Assembly: GCA_018004935.1 (NCBI GenBank)
Contig: JAGNBF010000076.1
Location: 1-37,405 of the forward strand
DNA length: 37,405 nucleotides
Reading direction: 5' to 3'
Origin: Chloroflexota bacterium
Lineage (GTDB): Bacteria > Chloroflexota > Anaerolineae > Promineifilales > Promineifilaceae
The notes below the pieces were generated by a model that worked only from the letters and a program-made list of their open reading frames with translations, was not told the DNA's origin and searched no databases. Below, one piece after another: positions 31,677 through 37,405 of this stretch (position 1 is its first letter; each line of letters begins with the position of its first letter). The position numbers were made by a program, and so were the translations under genes.

Positions 31677-31985
31677 AAAAAAACGCCACCACCCACATTG
31701 GGGCGATGGCGTCGCGGTTCCACCCAAAATTCAGTAAACAGTGGACAGTAGGCAGTAAACAGTAAAAATCACTGAAGTCTGCTAACTGGCTGTACTCTTA
31801 GTGCGGCTGATAACGGAGCAACCCGGATTTTCTTACTGGTGTGTCAACTGTTAATGGGTCACGGTTGACTGTTCACTTTCTGAAAATCACTCCTGGGGGG
31901 TTTTCATCCTGTCCTGATGGTGCGGGCTTCCAGCCTATTGGCCCATCACTCTCTGGCACAGGGATAAGGATTACTCGTCCCAGTC
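31677..31985 (-). promoter_or_regulatory. T-box riboswitch leader of asd
   Basis: On the minus strand the conserved T-box GGGTGGAACCGCG is at 31725-31713. It is followed at once by a terminator stem (31712-31701 with 31694-31683, two G-U pairs) and seven T (31683-31677). Upstream, a Stem I-like part (about 31978-31880) shows GACGAGTA, CCAGAGAGTGATGGGC, GGCTGGAAGCCC and the closing AGGATGAAAACC, then CAGGAGTG. The specifier lies in GAAAACC: AAC (Asn), ACC (Thr) or AAA (Lys) are possible by register. Thr or Lys would suit asd best. CAGT-type heptamer repeats sit in the linker at 31737-31770. Confidence 0.9.
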
Positions 31986-32059
31986 AACGTGTTACATGTA
32001 GCGAAGTGGAGAAATTATGAAGGAAAGGTTGGGGAGTGTCAAGTCGAGGTACCACAAAA

Positions 32060-32130
32060 CAGCAATTCTCAATTTGGTCTGGGCCTCAACAAAGGCAGAG
32101 ACCGCCCGGCCGTAAAACGGGCCGGGCGAC
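32060..32130. repeat. truncated family A element (left end only)
   Basis: CAGCAATTCTCAATTT at 32060-32075 is followed by about 50 bases closely matching the left part of the element at 11128 (CTGGGCCTCAACAAAGGCAG, then CCGCCCGGCCGTAAAACGGG). The right end is missing. It stops at the 3' end of the LysM/M23 gene. The small CGCCCGGCCGTAAAACGGGC hairpin may serve as its transcript end. Confidence 0.75.
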
Positions 32131-32132
32131 CT

Positions 32133-33560
32133 TTAGGGGAACAGCTCTTCTACCCATTGCTGACCACTGACCGGTACGTTGTGCACCCGCACATCCCAAT
32201 GCAGGTGGGCACCCGTCGAAAGCCCTGTTGTGCCGACTTTGCCAATTAACTGCCCCGCCGTCACTGTTTGTCCCAATGTAACCAATGTTTCAGTCAGGTG
32301 AAAATAGCCACTTGTGAGGCCCAGGCCATGATCTAAAATGATGACATTACCACGTAAGGGGGTGGGTTCGTTAAAAATGACGGTGCCCCCCGCCGGTGCC
32401 AGAATGGGTGTGCCAGTGGCGGCAAAAAAGTCTACTCCTGTGTGTAGAATTAAGGGACTGCCATTGTAGGTGCGGAATTCACCAAAATTTGAGGTAACGA
32501 GGGTGTTGGTGAGGGGGTATTGAAATAACCCTTCCCATAACGGGGTGGGCGTGAACTGGCTGAAGTAGGTGTCTAGCAGGGCATCATCCTGGATACGCAC
32601 ATTGGGGTCTAGTAAGGGAGTCAATTCCGCCGCCAGGGTGAGGTCCAGGCGGCCAAATGTGTTGGCTACCACGAGTAAGGGTTGATGGAAGGGTCGCCAG
32701 GGGCGTTGTCCGGAACCGGTAATCTCCAAAGGTTGGGGGCCAGAGGGAGCATCTACGGGTAGACCCACGAGTGCCAGGTAGCCGTTTTCATAAGGGGAAA
32801 AATGGAGTGATTGCCCGGCGAAAGTGCCATCTGGAGTACCTTCTTGCAAGTTTTCGACGTAAATGGCCAGAGATTGTCCCTGGACGGGGCGGGCGGGATG
32901 GACATTCACGGTTATCCATTCGTCTGGCAAATCCTGGTAAGGTGTCTCACCGGGGATGTAGAGTCGCTGTCCAGGAAATAGAACGGTGGGGTAGGGTAGA
33001 TTGTTCGCGGCCGCAAGCCCGTTCGGCTCCAGGTTATAGCGTAGCGCCAATAGGGTCAGCGTTTCCCCGGCCGCCACCAGATGAAAACGCCCTGTTACGG
33101 GGCGCGGTTCGGCCGAGCCGGTGCGGCTTACCAGGACCAATTGTTGTCCCCCATAAAGCAGTTGGGGGTTGAGCAGGCCGTTTTGTTGGCCGATAGCCTC
33201 GGGGGTGGTATTGAACGCGGCCGCGATACTCGCCAACGTATCACCAATTTGTACCATATATACGGCCGTTGCAACATCCCCTATCTGCCCCGGAATGAGC
33301 AATTCTTGCCCTTCAAACAAAAACTCTGGGTTTGTCAGGCTGTTCACCAGGATCAGATCATCCACCGTAAGGTTATACAACGTGGCGATGCTAGATAACG
33401 TTTCACCGGCCTGCACGACATGCACTTTGGGGATGGGAATCGTATCGGTGGGGGTGGGCGTAGGGGTGGCCTCTTCGCCATCTTGCGCTTGAACGAACAC
33501 CGGCAAAAACAGAAACAACAGAAGAAAGAAGAGAAGTGGTAAACGACGCATAACAGACAT
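32133..33560 (-). CDS. secreted LysM / M23-family peptidoglycan endopeptidase
   Basis: 475 aa. Signal peptide (about 5-25, ending VQAQDG), a short Thr/Pro linker, then three LysM domains for peptidoglycan binding: about 47-91 (HVVQAGETLSSIATLYNLTV), 97-140 (YMVQIGDTLASIAAAFNTTP) and 161-205 (HLVAAGETLTLLALRYNLEP). A middle domain of about 140 residues and the C-terminal M23 (LytM) metallopeptidase domain follow, with HTGVDFFAATGTPILAPAGG (zinc His and Asp) and TGLSTGAHLHWDVR (HxH) near 455. All zinc ligands are present, so it is likely active. The start may be Met1 or Met4. It is the last gene of the sigma factor unit, which suggests envelope control. Confidence 0.94.
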   Translation of the reverse strand: MSVMRRLPLLFFLLLFLFLPVFVQAQDGEEATPTPTPTDTIPIPKVHVVQAGETLSSIATLYNLTVDDLILVNSLTNPEFLFEGQELLIPGQIGDVATAVYMVQIGDTLASIAAAFNTTPEAIGQQNGLLNPQLLYGGQQLVLVSRTGSAEPRPVTGRFHLVAAGETLTLLALRYNLEPNGLAAANNLPYPTVLFPGQRLYIPGETPYQDLPDEWITVNVHPARPVQGQSLAIYVENLQEGTPDGTFAGQSLHFSPYENGYLALVGLPVDAPSGPQPLEITGSGQRPWRPFHQPLLVVANTFGRLDLTLAAELTPLLDPNVRIQDDALLDTYFSQFTPTPLWEGLFQYPLTNTLVTSNFGEFRTYNGSPLILHTGVDFFAATGTPILAPAGGTVIFNEPTPLRGNVIILDHGLGLTSGYFHLTETLVTLGQTVTAGQLIGKVGTTGLSTGAHLHWDVRVHNVPVSGQQWVEELFP

Positions 33561-33607
33561 AAAACGTGGGGCGTGAGATCCGGCAAAGGGGTCTACGCGG
33601 CACGTTT

Positions 33608-33982
33608 TCAGGCATTATCGAGGAATTGAAGGGTGTCACCGATTTGAACCTGATCCAGGATGACCGGGTGGCCCTCGATGACGTAACGGGCTGGCGTTTG
33701 GGCGCCATAATGAGGTCGCCACGGTTTGGCTAATACTTTATCTACCACCACTCCCTGATCATTCACCCAGATAACCGCCAGGTCAAAAAAGACGAAAAAC
33801 ATGTGAATGGCACTATTCAGGCGGTCATCTTTGGCATTAACCAGCACCAGACCATCCTGGGGGGTCAGGGAACGGCGGAAAGTAAAACCACGTAATTTGC
33901 TGAGGAAGGAGTCACACCAAGAGGCGCGAGAGATAAGAACGCGGCCGCGGGCCGGTAGATAAATTCGTTTGAAGGTGGTCAC
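33608..33982 (-). CDS. DUF192 family protein
   Basis: 124 aa from a GTG at 33982. DUF192 is a small beta-rich domain of unsettled function, often secreted or near envelope genes. Recognised by SFLSKLRGFTFRRSLTPQDG (usual RxxGLMFRxxL), NSAIHMFFVFFDLAVIWVND (usual IHMFFMxFPIDVVFLD) and the closing P(x)3GAQTPARYVIE (usual gA..vLEl). No signal peptide is visible. A small hairpin, AACCCG/CGGGTT, sits directly in front of the GTG. The gene lies 20 bases after the anti-sigma-like gene, so they are probably cotranscribed. Confidence 0.85.
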   Translation of the reverse strand: MTTFKRIYLPARGRVLISRASWCDSFLSKLRGFTFRRSLTPQDGLVLVNAKDDRLNSAIHMFFVFFDLAVIWVNDQGVVVDKVLAKPWRPHYGAQTPARYVIEGHPVILDQVQIGDTLQFLDNA

Positions 33983-34002
33983 AACCCGGTAGTATAGCGG
34001 GT

Positions 34003-34842
34003 TTAATCGTTGCCGTCATTCCCGTCGTTGATATTCCCAGAGTCGTCATCCTCATTATCATTCCCAGAACCATCGTTGCCATCCTCGTTATCGGGGTCAT
34101 CCTCGTTGTCGTTGTCGTCTTCGTTATCGTTGTCATCCCCACCATCGTCTGGGGTAGCTGTGGCCGGGAGGCTTGTCGTGGCGGAAGGCTGAGAGGTGAC
34201 GGTTGGCTCAACCGTCGGCCCCCCCACCGGGGTATAGGTGGCCTGGGGGGTAGGGGATATTGTCGGTGCAGAGGTGCGGCTCGGCAACGGGGTAGAGGTA
34301 GCCGTCGGTGAACTGTCCAACGCGTTCTCCTCTGTGGGGTCAGGTTCTGGCGTAGGGCTGTCTGATGGCTCCGGTGCGCCAATTGTGGGTGTTATCGTTG
34401 GTGCGGCGGTTTCGGGTGTGGGGGTAGAACTGGGGGTGACAAGGGCGGGGATTGAGGTAGGGCCGGGTGAAAGGGTATCGTTCCTCTGGGGATTGTTTAG
34501 GAAGGCAAAGATAGTGGCGCTAAGGAGTAAGAAGACAAGTGCGGCCGCGGCCAGAGAAGGGGACCATCGCGGCCGCAGGCTCTGGGTTAACCAATCGAGA
34601 AAGGGCAGGCGCGGGCGTTTTTCTCGCAAGCGGCTTGCCTGTTGCAAAAAAGCCTGACGAGAAGCCCGTTGCGCGGCCGCAGAATACCCTACCGGCAATT
34701 GAGTGAGTTGTTGAGTTGTCTCTAGCAATGGCCGGAGCGCGGCCGCGTCCTGTGGATAACGCCGCAGAACCCCTTCCAGGGTTTCACCACGCTCCAATGC
34801 ATCCAAACACTCAATGAGCTTCGTTTCCAAAGCACTATCCAT
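34003..34842 (-). CDS. anti-sigma-factor-like membrane protein with Asp/Asn-rich tail
   Basis: 279 aa. The cytoplasmic N-terminal region (about 1-90) is helical, with LIECLDALERGETLEGVLRR as its start; this pattern occurs in Chloroflexota proteins next to ECF sigma genes. No HxxxCxxC zinc motif. One membrane helix (about 96-115, LAAAALVFLLLSATIFAFL). Outside is a Thr/Pro/Ser-rich stalk (about 120-230) and an extremely acidic C-terminus of about 45 residues made of DND, NEDD and DGND units. The stop of the sigma gene and this ATG touch (TAGATG), so translation is coupled. The anti-sigma role is inferred from position and topology. Four GCGGCCGC sites. Confidence 0.78.
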   Translation of the reverse strand: MDSALETKLIECLDALERGETLEGVLRRYPQDAAALRPLLETTQQLTQLPVGYSAAAQRASRQAFLQQASRLREKRPRLPFLDWLTQSLRPRWSPSLAAAALVFLLLSATIFAFLNNPQRNDTLSPGPTSIPALVTPSSTPTPETAAPTITPTIGAPEPSDSPTPEPDPTEENALDSSPTATSTPLPSRTSAPTISPTPQATYTPVGGPTVEPTVTSQPSATTSLPATATPDDGGDDNDNEDDNDNEDDPDNEDGNDGSGNDNEDDDSGNINDGNDGND

Positions 34843-35385
34843 CTAAACGCCTCGCCATTGGGCCAACTTCTTAGACAACATCATTACGGCGCGTGCCTGA
34901 AGCTGTTTAATTGCCCCTTCACTCTTCCCCATTGTTTCTGCGACTTCCCGAATCGGCATGTCATAACCAAAACGCAACGCCAAAACATCTTGTTGCTCGG
35001 CGGTTAGCTCGTTCATAGCCTGACGCAAACGGCCCTGCTGTAAAGTGCGGTCCACGGCATCGGTGGGGTCACCAAAAGAGCTGGCCAACGTTTCCGGAAG
35101 TTCCGTTTGCGGCCGCCGGTACTGCTGACGGTGATAATCCCCCACCACATTTGCCGCCACTCCATACAACCACCCCTTCAAGGTTGTCTGCGGGGCGTTA
35201 CCACCATTAAGAGCCGTCAATAAACGTATAAATACTTCACTCGTCAAATCTTCTGCGGCATGTCGATCCGCCACCCGAAAAGCGATAAAGCGGAAGATCG
35301 GCCCATAATAAGCCGTATGAATCTCCGCCAAAGCCCCTTCATCCAGTTCGTGGGCACGTGCCAGAAGCACCGATTCGTTACGCAA
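34843..35385 (-). CDS. ECF-type RNA polymerase sigma factor
   Basis: 180 aa. Region 2 (about 20-85): IHTAYYGPIFRFIAFRVADR, then HAAEDLTSEVFIRLL, and the -10 recognition part GWLYGVAANVVGDYHRQQYR. Region 4 (about 118-172): LTAEQQDVLALRFGYDMPIR and AETMGKSEGAIKQLQARAV, with the helix-turn-helix. No region 3, so it is ECF-like. The start is a TTG at 35385 with AGGAG about 12 bases upstream; no ATG or GTG fits better. Downstream genes are the anti-sigma-like protein, a DUF192 protein and a LysM/M23 peptidase, so the regulon may concern the cell envelope (inference). The 190 bases upstream hold no clear promoter. Confidence 0.92.
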   Translation of the reverse strand: MRNESVLLARAHELDEGALAEIHTAYYGPIFRFIAFRVADRHAAEDLTSEVFIRLLTALNGGNAPQTTLKGWLYGVAANVVGDYHRQQYRRPQTELPETLASSFGDPTDAVDRTLQQGRLRQAMNELTAEQQDVLALRFGYDMPIREVAETMGKSEGAIKQLQARAVMMLSKKLAQWRGV

Positions 35386-35562
35386 CGTGAACTATCACTC
35401 CTATGGTTCTTATTTAGAATTGACGATTTTTCACCCGGCACGAGCTCAAAGCCAACTGCTTGTTTCCAAACCAACAGGTTTTGTCTACATTATGCCTTCG
35501 TCAATCCTTAAGGATTGTTCACGTAGTATACCCAAATTAGGCGCTAATCCTGAATAATCTAG

Positions 35563-35990
35563 TAGTTCAACCAGTAGTTCTCAATTTAGCCAACGGTTTT
35601 TGTTCATTAAATTTTTAATCGGGTAACGCATTCATTGACCCCATCCCCCCATCCCCCCTTCCCTCGGGCAGGGGGGATGGGGGGATGGGGCATTTTTCGG
35701 GGCATTCGCCCCGAAAAATGCCCCTTAGAAAAGCTCCCCGCCCCTGGGGGTGGGGGGATTCCATTACCTGATTAATTTTTTAAACGACAATAACCGTTGG
35801 ACTCCAAGAGCACGCTCGAAAAATGGCCCAACCCGTAGAACGGCCTTTTAGGCTGTTCGCCCTACACGTCCTCGAGGGCTGAGCTTGCCGAAGCCCGGCA
35901 CCGCCTGGAAAGGCTGTGCTACACCCAGTTGACCGTCGGGCAGATCAACGGAATGTTTATCGTTCAAAATGAGAATTGCTGTAGTTCGGC
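35563..35990. mobile_element. family A MITE-like element with nested family B/C repeat, 9-bp target duplication (7/9)
   Basis: CAGTAGTTCTCAATTT (35572-35587) and AAAATGAGAATTGCTG (35966-35981) are the diverged ends of a 410-bp element. The flanks TAGTTCAAC and TAGTTCGGC are a 9-bp duplication with 7 of 9 identical. Inserted inside is a second element, about 35590-35800, with inverted ends CCAACGGTTTTTGTTCATT and the complement of the right end AATAACCGTTGG, and in its centre a perfect 17-bp hairpin (35687-35703 and 35708-35724, loop ATTC). The inner insertion interrupts the CCAACGG...TTGGACTCC segment that is continuous in the copy at 30327. Confidence 0.85.
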
Positions 35991-36302
35991 AAATATTTTT
36001 TGGCGAATAGCTGTGGACAGTCTCCCGACCGTGCCACCCGTTGTTATCCGACAAGTGATTGTTAAACCATCTAAATTACCATTCTCTTGGTTATGCTCTG
36101 TGTGGGTATCATTCCCTACAAACAGTACCTGATTGCGCTTACCTACAAGTCGTTGAAGGATCAAAAAAAGTAATGGTTTCTTTAATCTCAATTCTCGGCA
36201 ACAAAGTCTGGCAAGGGTTTCAGTGGGGAAATACTACACTGTCAACGGACATAATCTGACATTTTTCGTCGTGTTGCTTTATCGCCGCGTCGGGTATATT
36301 CG
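35991..36302. other. gap without supported gene
   Basis: About 310 bases, fairly AT-rich, between two repeat blocks. A 75-codon minus-strand frame (35964-36191) contains VGKRNQVLFVGNDTHTEHNQ and may be the remnant of a lost gene, but no family was recognised and the frame runs into the family A element. It is not annotated as a gene. Confidence 0.4.
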
Positions 36303-36425
36303 ATGCCACATCCACGCCTAACCCCGCTCAGGGGCGGGAACTTTTCTCGGCGCAGTTTAGCGGGCGTCTGCCCGCTAAACCGCGCCGTTGGGTTTCCCCC
36401 TTCCCCGGGGAAGGGGACGAAAGAA
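36303..36425. repeat. GC-rich composite repeat with hairpin (family C, copy 6)
   Basis: CCACGCCTAACCCCGCTCAG, then GGGCGGGAACTTTTCTCGG, then an 18-bp hairpin with one mismatch (arms 36348-36365 and 36370-36387, loop GTCT), then GGGTTTCCCCCTTCC. The stem sequence (GGCGCAGTTTAGCGGGC) differs from the other copies. Confidence 0.78.
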
Positions 36426-36509
36426 CCGCTTTTATTTTAGCAAGTATAACCACGACTTATGAGAGACCGGGCAGGTTTGGGAAACCTGTGAGGTCTACGC
36501 CCACATGCA

Positions 36510-37067
36510 CTATGCCAACCTATCACGTCGTTGGCGTAAGGCTTCATAAAGGGACTGAGTCTGGGGCAGATAAAAGGTATGCACTTTTTGCCAAAATTCG
36601 CCTAATTGCCGGTTGCCCGTCTGTTCTTCATACATAACTGCCTGAACGAACATCTCTAATTTATCCGCATCATCTACCAATTGGGCTTCCAGGGTTTTTT
36701 TCTGGTGCAATTCTTCCCATAAAACCGACCATTGAGCGGCAAAAGGCATATCTCCTAAAATGGTAGACAATGCTTGCCGTTCCACCTCTGTCTTGATACC
36801 TGCGGGCAGGTAATGCCAGGCTGGCGTAGGAATATCCGTCGTCAACGCTTCGGGCAAATCATGGAGCATGGCCATCTTTAACACCTTTAATAGATCAACA
36901 GGTTGTTCTGCCAGCTCTGCCAATGTGCAGGCTACAAAAACAACACCATAACTGTGTGCGGCCACATTTTCGGCATTGGTCACACCCCGCTGAACCCAGC
37001 CGGTGCGGGCGGTACGTTTTAGTTGATTGCCGTATAAAAGCAAATGAAGAATATCGGATGTGTTCAT
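36510..37067 (-). CDS. HD-domain phosphohydrolase, YfbR-like 5'-nucleotidase
   Basis: 185 aa from the ATG at 37067, which has AGGAAGAG at the right distance. A longer frame starting at 37235 reads through repeat DNA and is rejected. It resembles E. coli YfbR, a metal-dependent deoxyribonucleoside 5'-monophosphatase: RTARTGWVQRGV, NAENVAAHSYGVVFVA (H38), AMLHDLPEALTTDIPTP (HD pair H69-D70, E73, D78) and the distal Asp in LVDDADKLEMFVQA. All metal ligands appear to be present. It is isolated between repeat blocks. Confidence 0.9.
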   Translation of the reverse strand: MNTSDILHLLLYGNQLKRTARTGWVQRGVTNAENVAAHSYGVVFVACTLAELAEQPVDLLKVLKMAMLHDLPEALTTDIPTPAWHYLPAGIKTEVERQALSTILGDMPFAAQWSVLWEELHQKKTLEAQLVDDADKLEMFVQAVMYEEQTGNRQLGEFWQKVHTFYLPQTQSLYEALRQRRDRLA

Positions 37068-37124
37068 TGTTTCTCTTCCTGTAGATGAGATTTTTGCCCC
37101 GGGTAAAGGATCAGGATTTTCCAG

Positions 37125-37263
37125 GTTCTCTGTAACGACTAACCCTCTCGAGGGCTGAGCCTGTCGAAGCCGTCGGGAAGGGGGGAACCAGTTGTGTCGT
37201 TTTTTGCGGGCATGCGCCCGCAAAAAACGACACATTATAACATTCCCCGCCCCTGGGGGCGGG
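37125..37263. repeat. composite repeat with perfect hairpin (family C, copy 7) and GCTGAGCCTGTCGAAGC unit
   Basis: TCTGTAACGACTAACCCTCT and GAGGGCTGAGCCTGTCGAAG match the segment at 2290-2335 in reverse. Next is a perfect 18-bp hairpin (37194-37211 and 37216-37233, loop ATGC), then CCCCGCCCCTGGGGGCGGGG. Hairpin and flank orders agree with the copy at 2141, in the opposite orientation. Confidence 0.8.
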
Positions 37264-37405
37264 GGGCTAGGGGTGGGGGTAGGGCGATTGCATACTCACC
37301 AGAATGAACCCATCCCCCTACCCCCCTTCCCGAAATCGGGAAGGGGGGTAGGGGGATGGGTTCATTCTGGTGAGTATGCAATCGCCCTACCCCCACCCCT
37401 AGCCC
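37264..37405. repeat. perfect 70-bp inverted repeat ending at the window edge
   Basis: Arms 37264-37333 and 37336-37405 are exact reverse complements around the two bases AA. The sequence stops at the last base of the right arm. The centre (CCCCCCTTCCCGA / TCGGGAAGGGGGG) resembles the inside of the family B/C elements. It is either a real giant hairpin in a repeat or a fold-back at an assembly end. Confidence 0.9.

Larger units (their letters stand above)
183..35116. repeat. dispersed highly iterated palindrome GCGGCCGC (58 sites)
   Basis: By hand the octamer starts at 183, 915, 981, 1925, 2083, 3700, 4736, 5583, 5725, 6042, 7845, 7951, 8146, 8247, 8628, 8926, 10505, 10882, 12201, 12912, 15187, 16060, 16195, 16530, 17867, 18621, 18941, 19697, 19703, 20468, 21344, 21816, 22003, 23139, 24299, 24460, 24860, 25013, 25073, 25392, 25464, 25794, 25817, 26364, 26625, 27153, 27807, 28215, 29535, 31300, 33007, 33217, 33941, 34541, 34569, 34673, 34739 and 35109. 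About 31 extend to CGCGGCCGCG. Only three are intergenic, and two of these form the terminator at 25785. Confidence 0.95.

Noticed and set aside
35964-36191. 75-codon minus-strand frame
   Set aside because: No family recognised and it runs into a family A element. At most a gene remnant.
37068-37235. N-terminal extension of the YfbR-like gene
   Set aside because: It is encoded by the composite repeat and hairpin. The ATG at 37067 has a good binding site.

Overview
The window reads as a moderate-GC chromosome piece of a bacterium with an anaerobic or facultative energy metabolism. The most likely source is a member of the Chloroflexota (Anaerolineae or a related class). This placement is an inference from gene content and style: a NifJ-type pyruvate:ferredoxin oxidoreductase next to a dihydroorotate-dehydrogenase-like gene, an archaeal/fungal-type aspartate-semialdehyde dehydrogenase, a CcmE of the CxxxY type, secreted LysM/M23 and FG-GAP proteins, and very repeat-rich intergenic DNA. 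No rRNA, tRNA, phage or CRISPR sequence was seen.

Layout. 1-2140: the 3' part of a formate dehydrogenase alpha subunit and a formate/nitrite (FNT) channel. 2509-4110 (-): a secreted FG-GAP propeller protein. 5115-9843: pyruvate:ferredoxin oxidoreductase (nifJ) and its TIM-barrel partner. 10195-10992 (-): an unknown membrane protein. 11697-19089: a cytochrome c maturation cluster (small unknown protein, ccmE, ccmF, ccmH, ccmG, a CcmI-like protein, a membrane c-type cytochrome, ccmA) without ccmB or ccmC. 19388-23480: pgk, a DUF3048 lipoprotein, and a membrane protein with three bL12 C-terminal-like repeats. 23591-25759 (-): an unknown membrane protein, a broken YjeF/NnrE fragment, an HD-domain protein and a small anchored protein. 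25865-29945 (-): a MacB/LolD-type ABC transporter (permease and ATPase) with a PadR regulator that has a clear sigma70 promoter. 30540-31985 (-): asd behind a T-box leader. 32133-35385 (-): sigma factor, anti-sigma-like protein, DUF192 protein and LysM/M23 peptidase, probably one transcription unit. 36510-37067 (-): a YfbR-like HD phosphohydrolase.

Formate dehydrogenase, the formate channel and pyruvate:ferredoxin oxidoreductase point to low-potential redox chemistry around pyruvate, formate and ferredoxin. The ccm cluster shows that the cell also makes c-type cytochromes, one of which is encoded inside the cluster.

The most striking signals are not genes. (1) The octamer GCGGCCGC occurs 58 times by hand count, where about one is expected. 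It lies almost only in coding DNA, in all three reading frames, and behaves like a highly iterated palindrome comparable to cyanobacterial HIP1. (2) The intergenic DNA is a mosaic of small non-autonomous repeat families. Two families carry terminal inverted repeats and 8-9 bp target-site duplications, which is direct evidence of transposition. One copy duplicated the asd stop codon and pushed the asd terminator about 210 bp away. (3) A family of hairpins keeps its stem-loop form while the stem sequence changes on both sides. (4) Heptameric tandem repeats run into the ends of several genes. (5) The window ends exactly at the end of a perfect 70-bp-arm palindrome.
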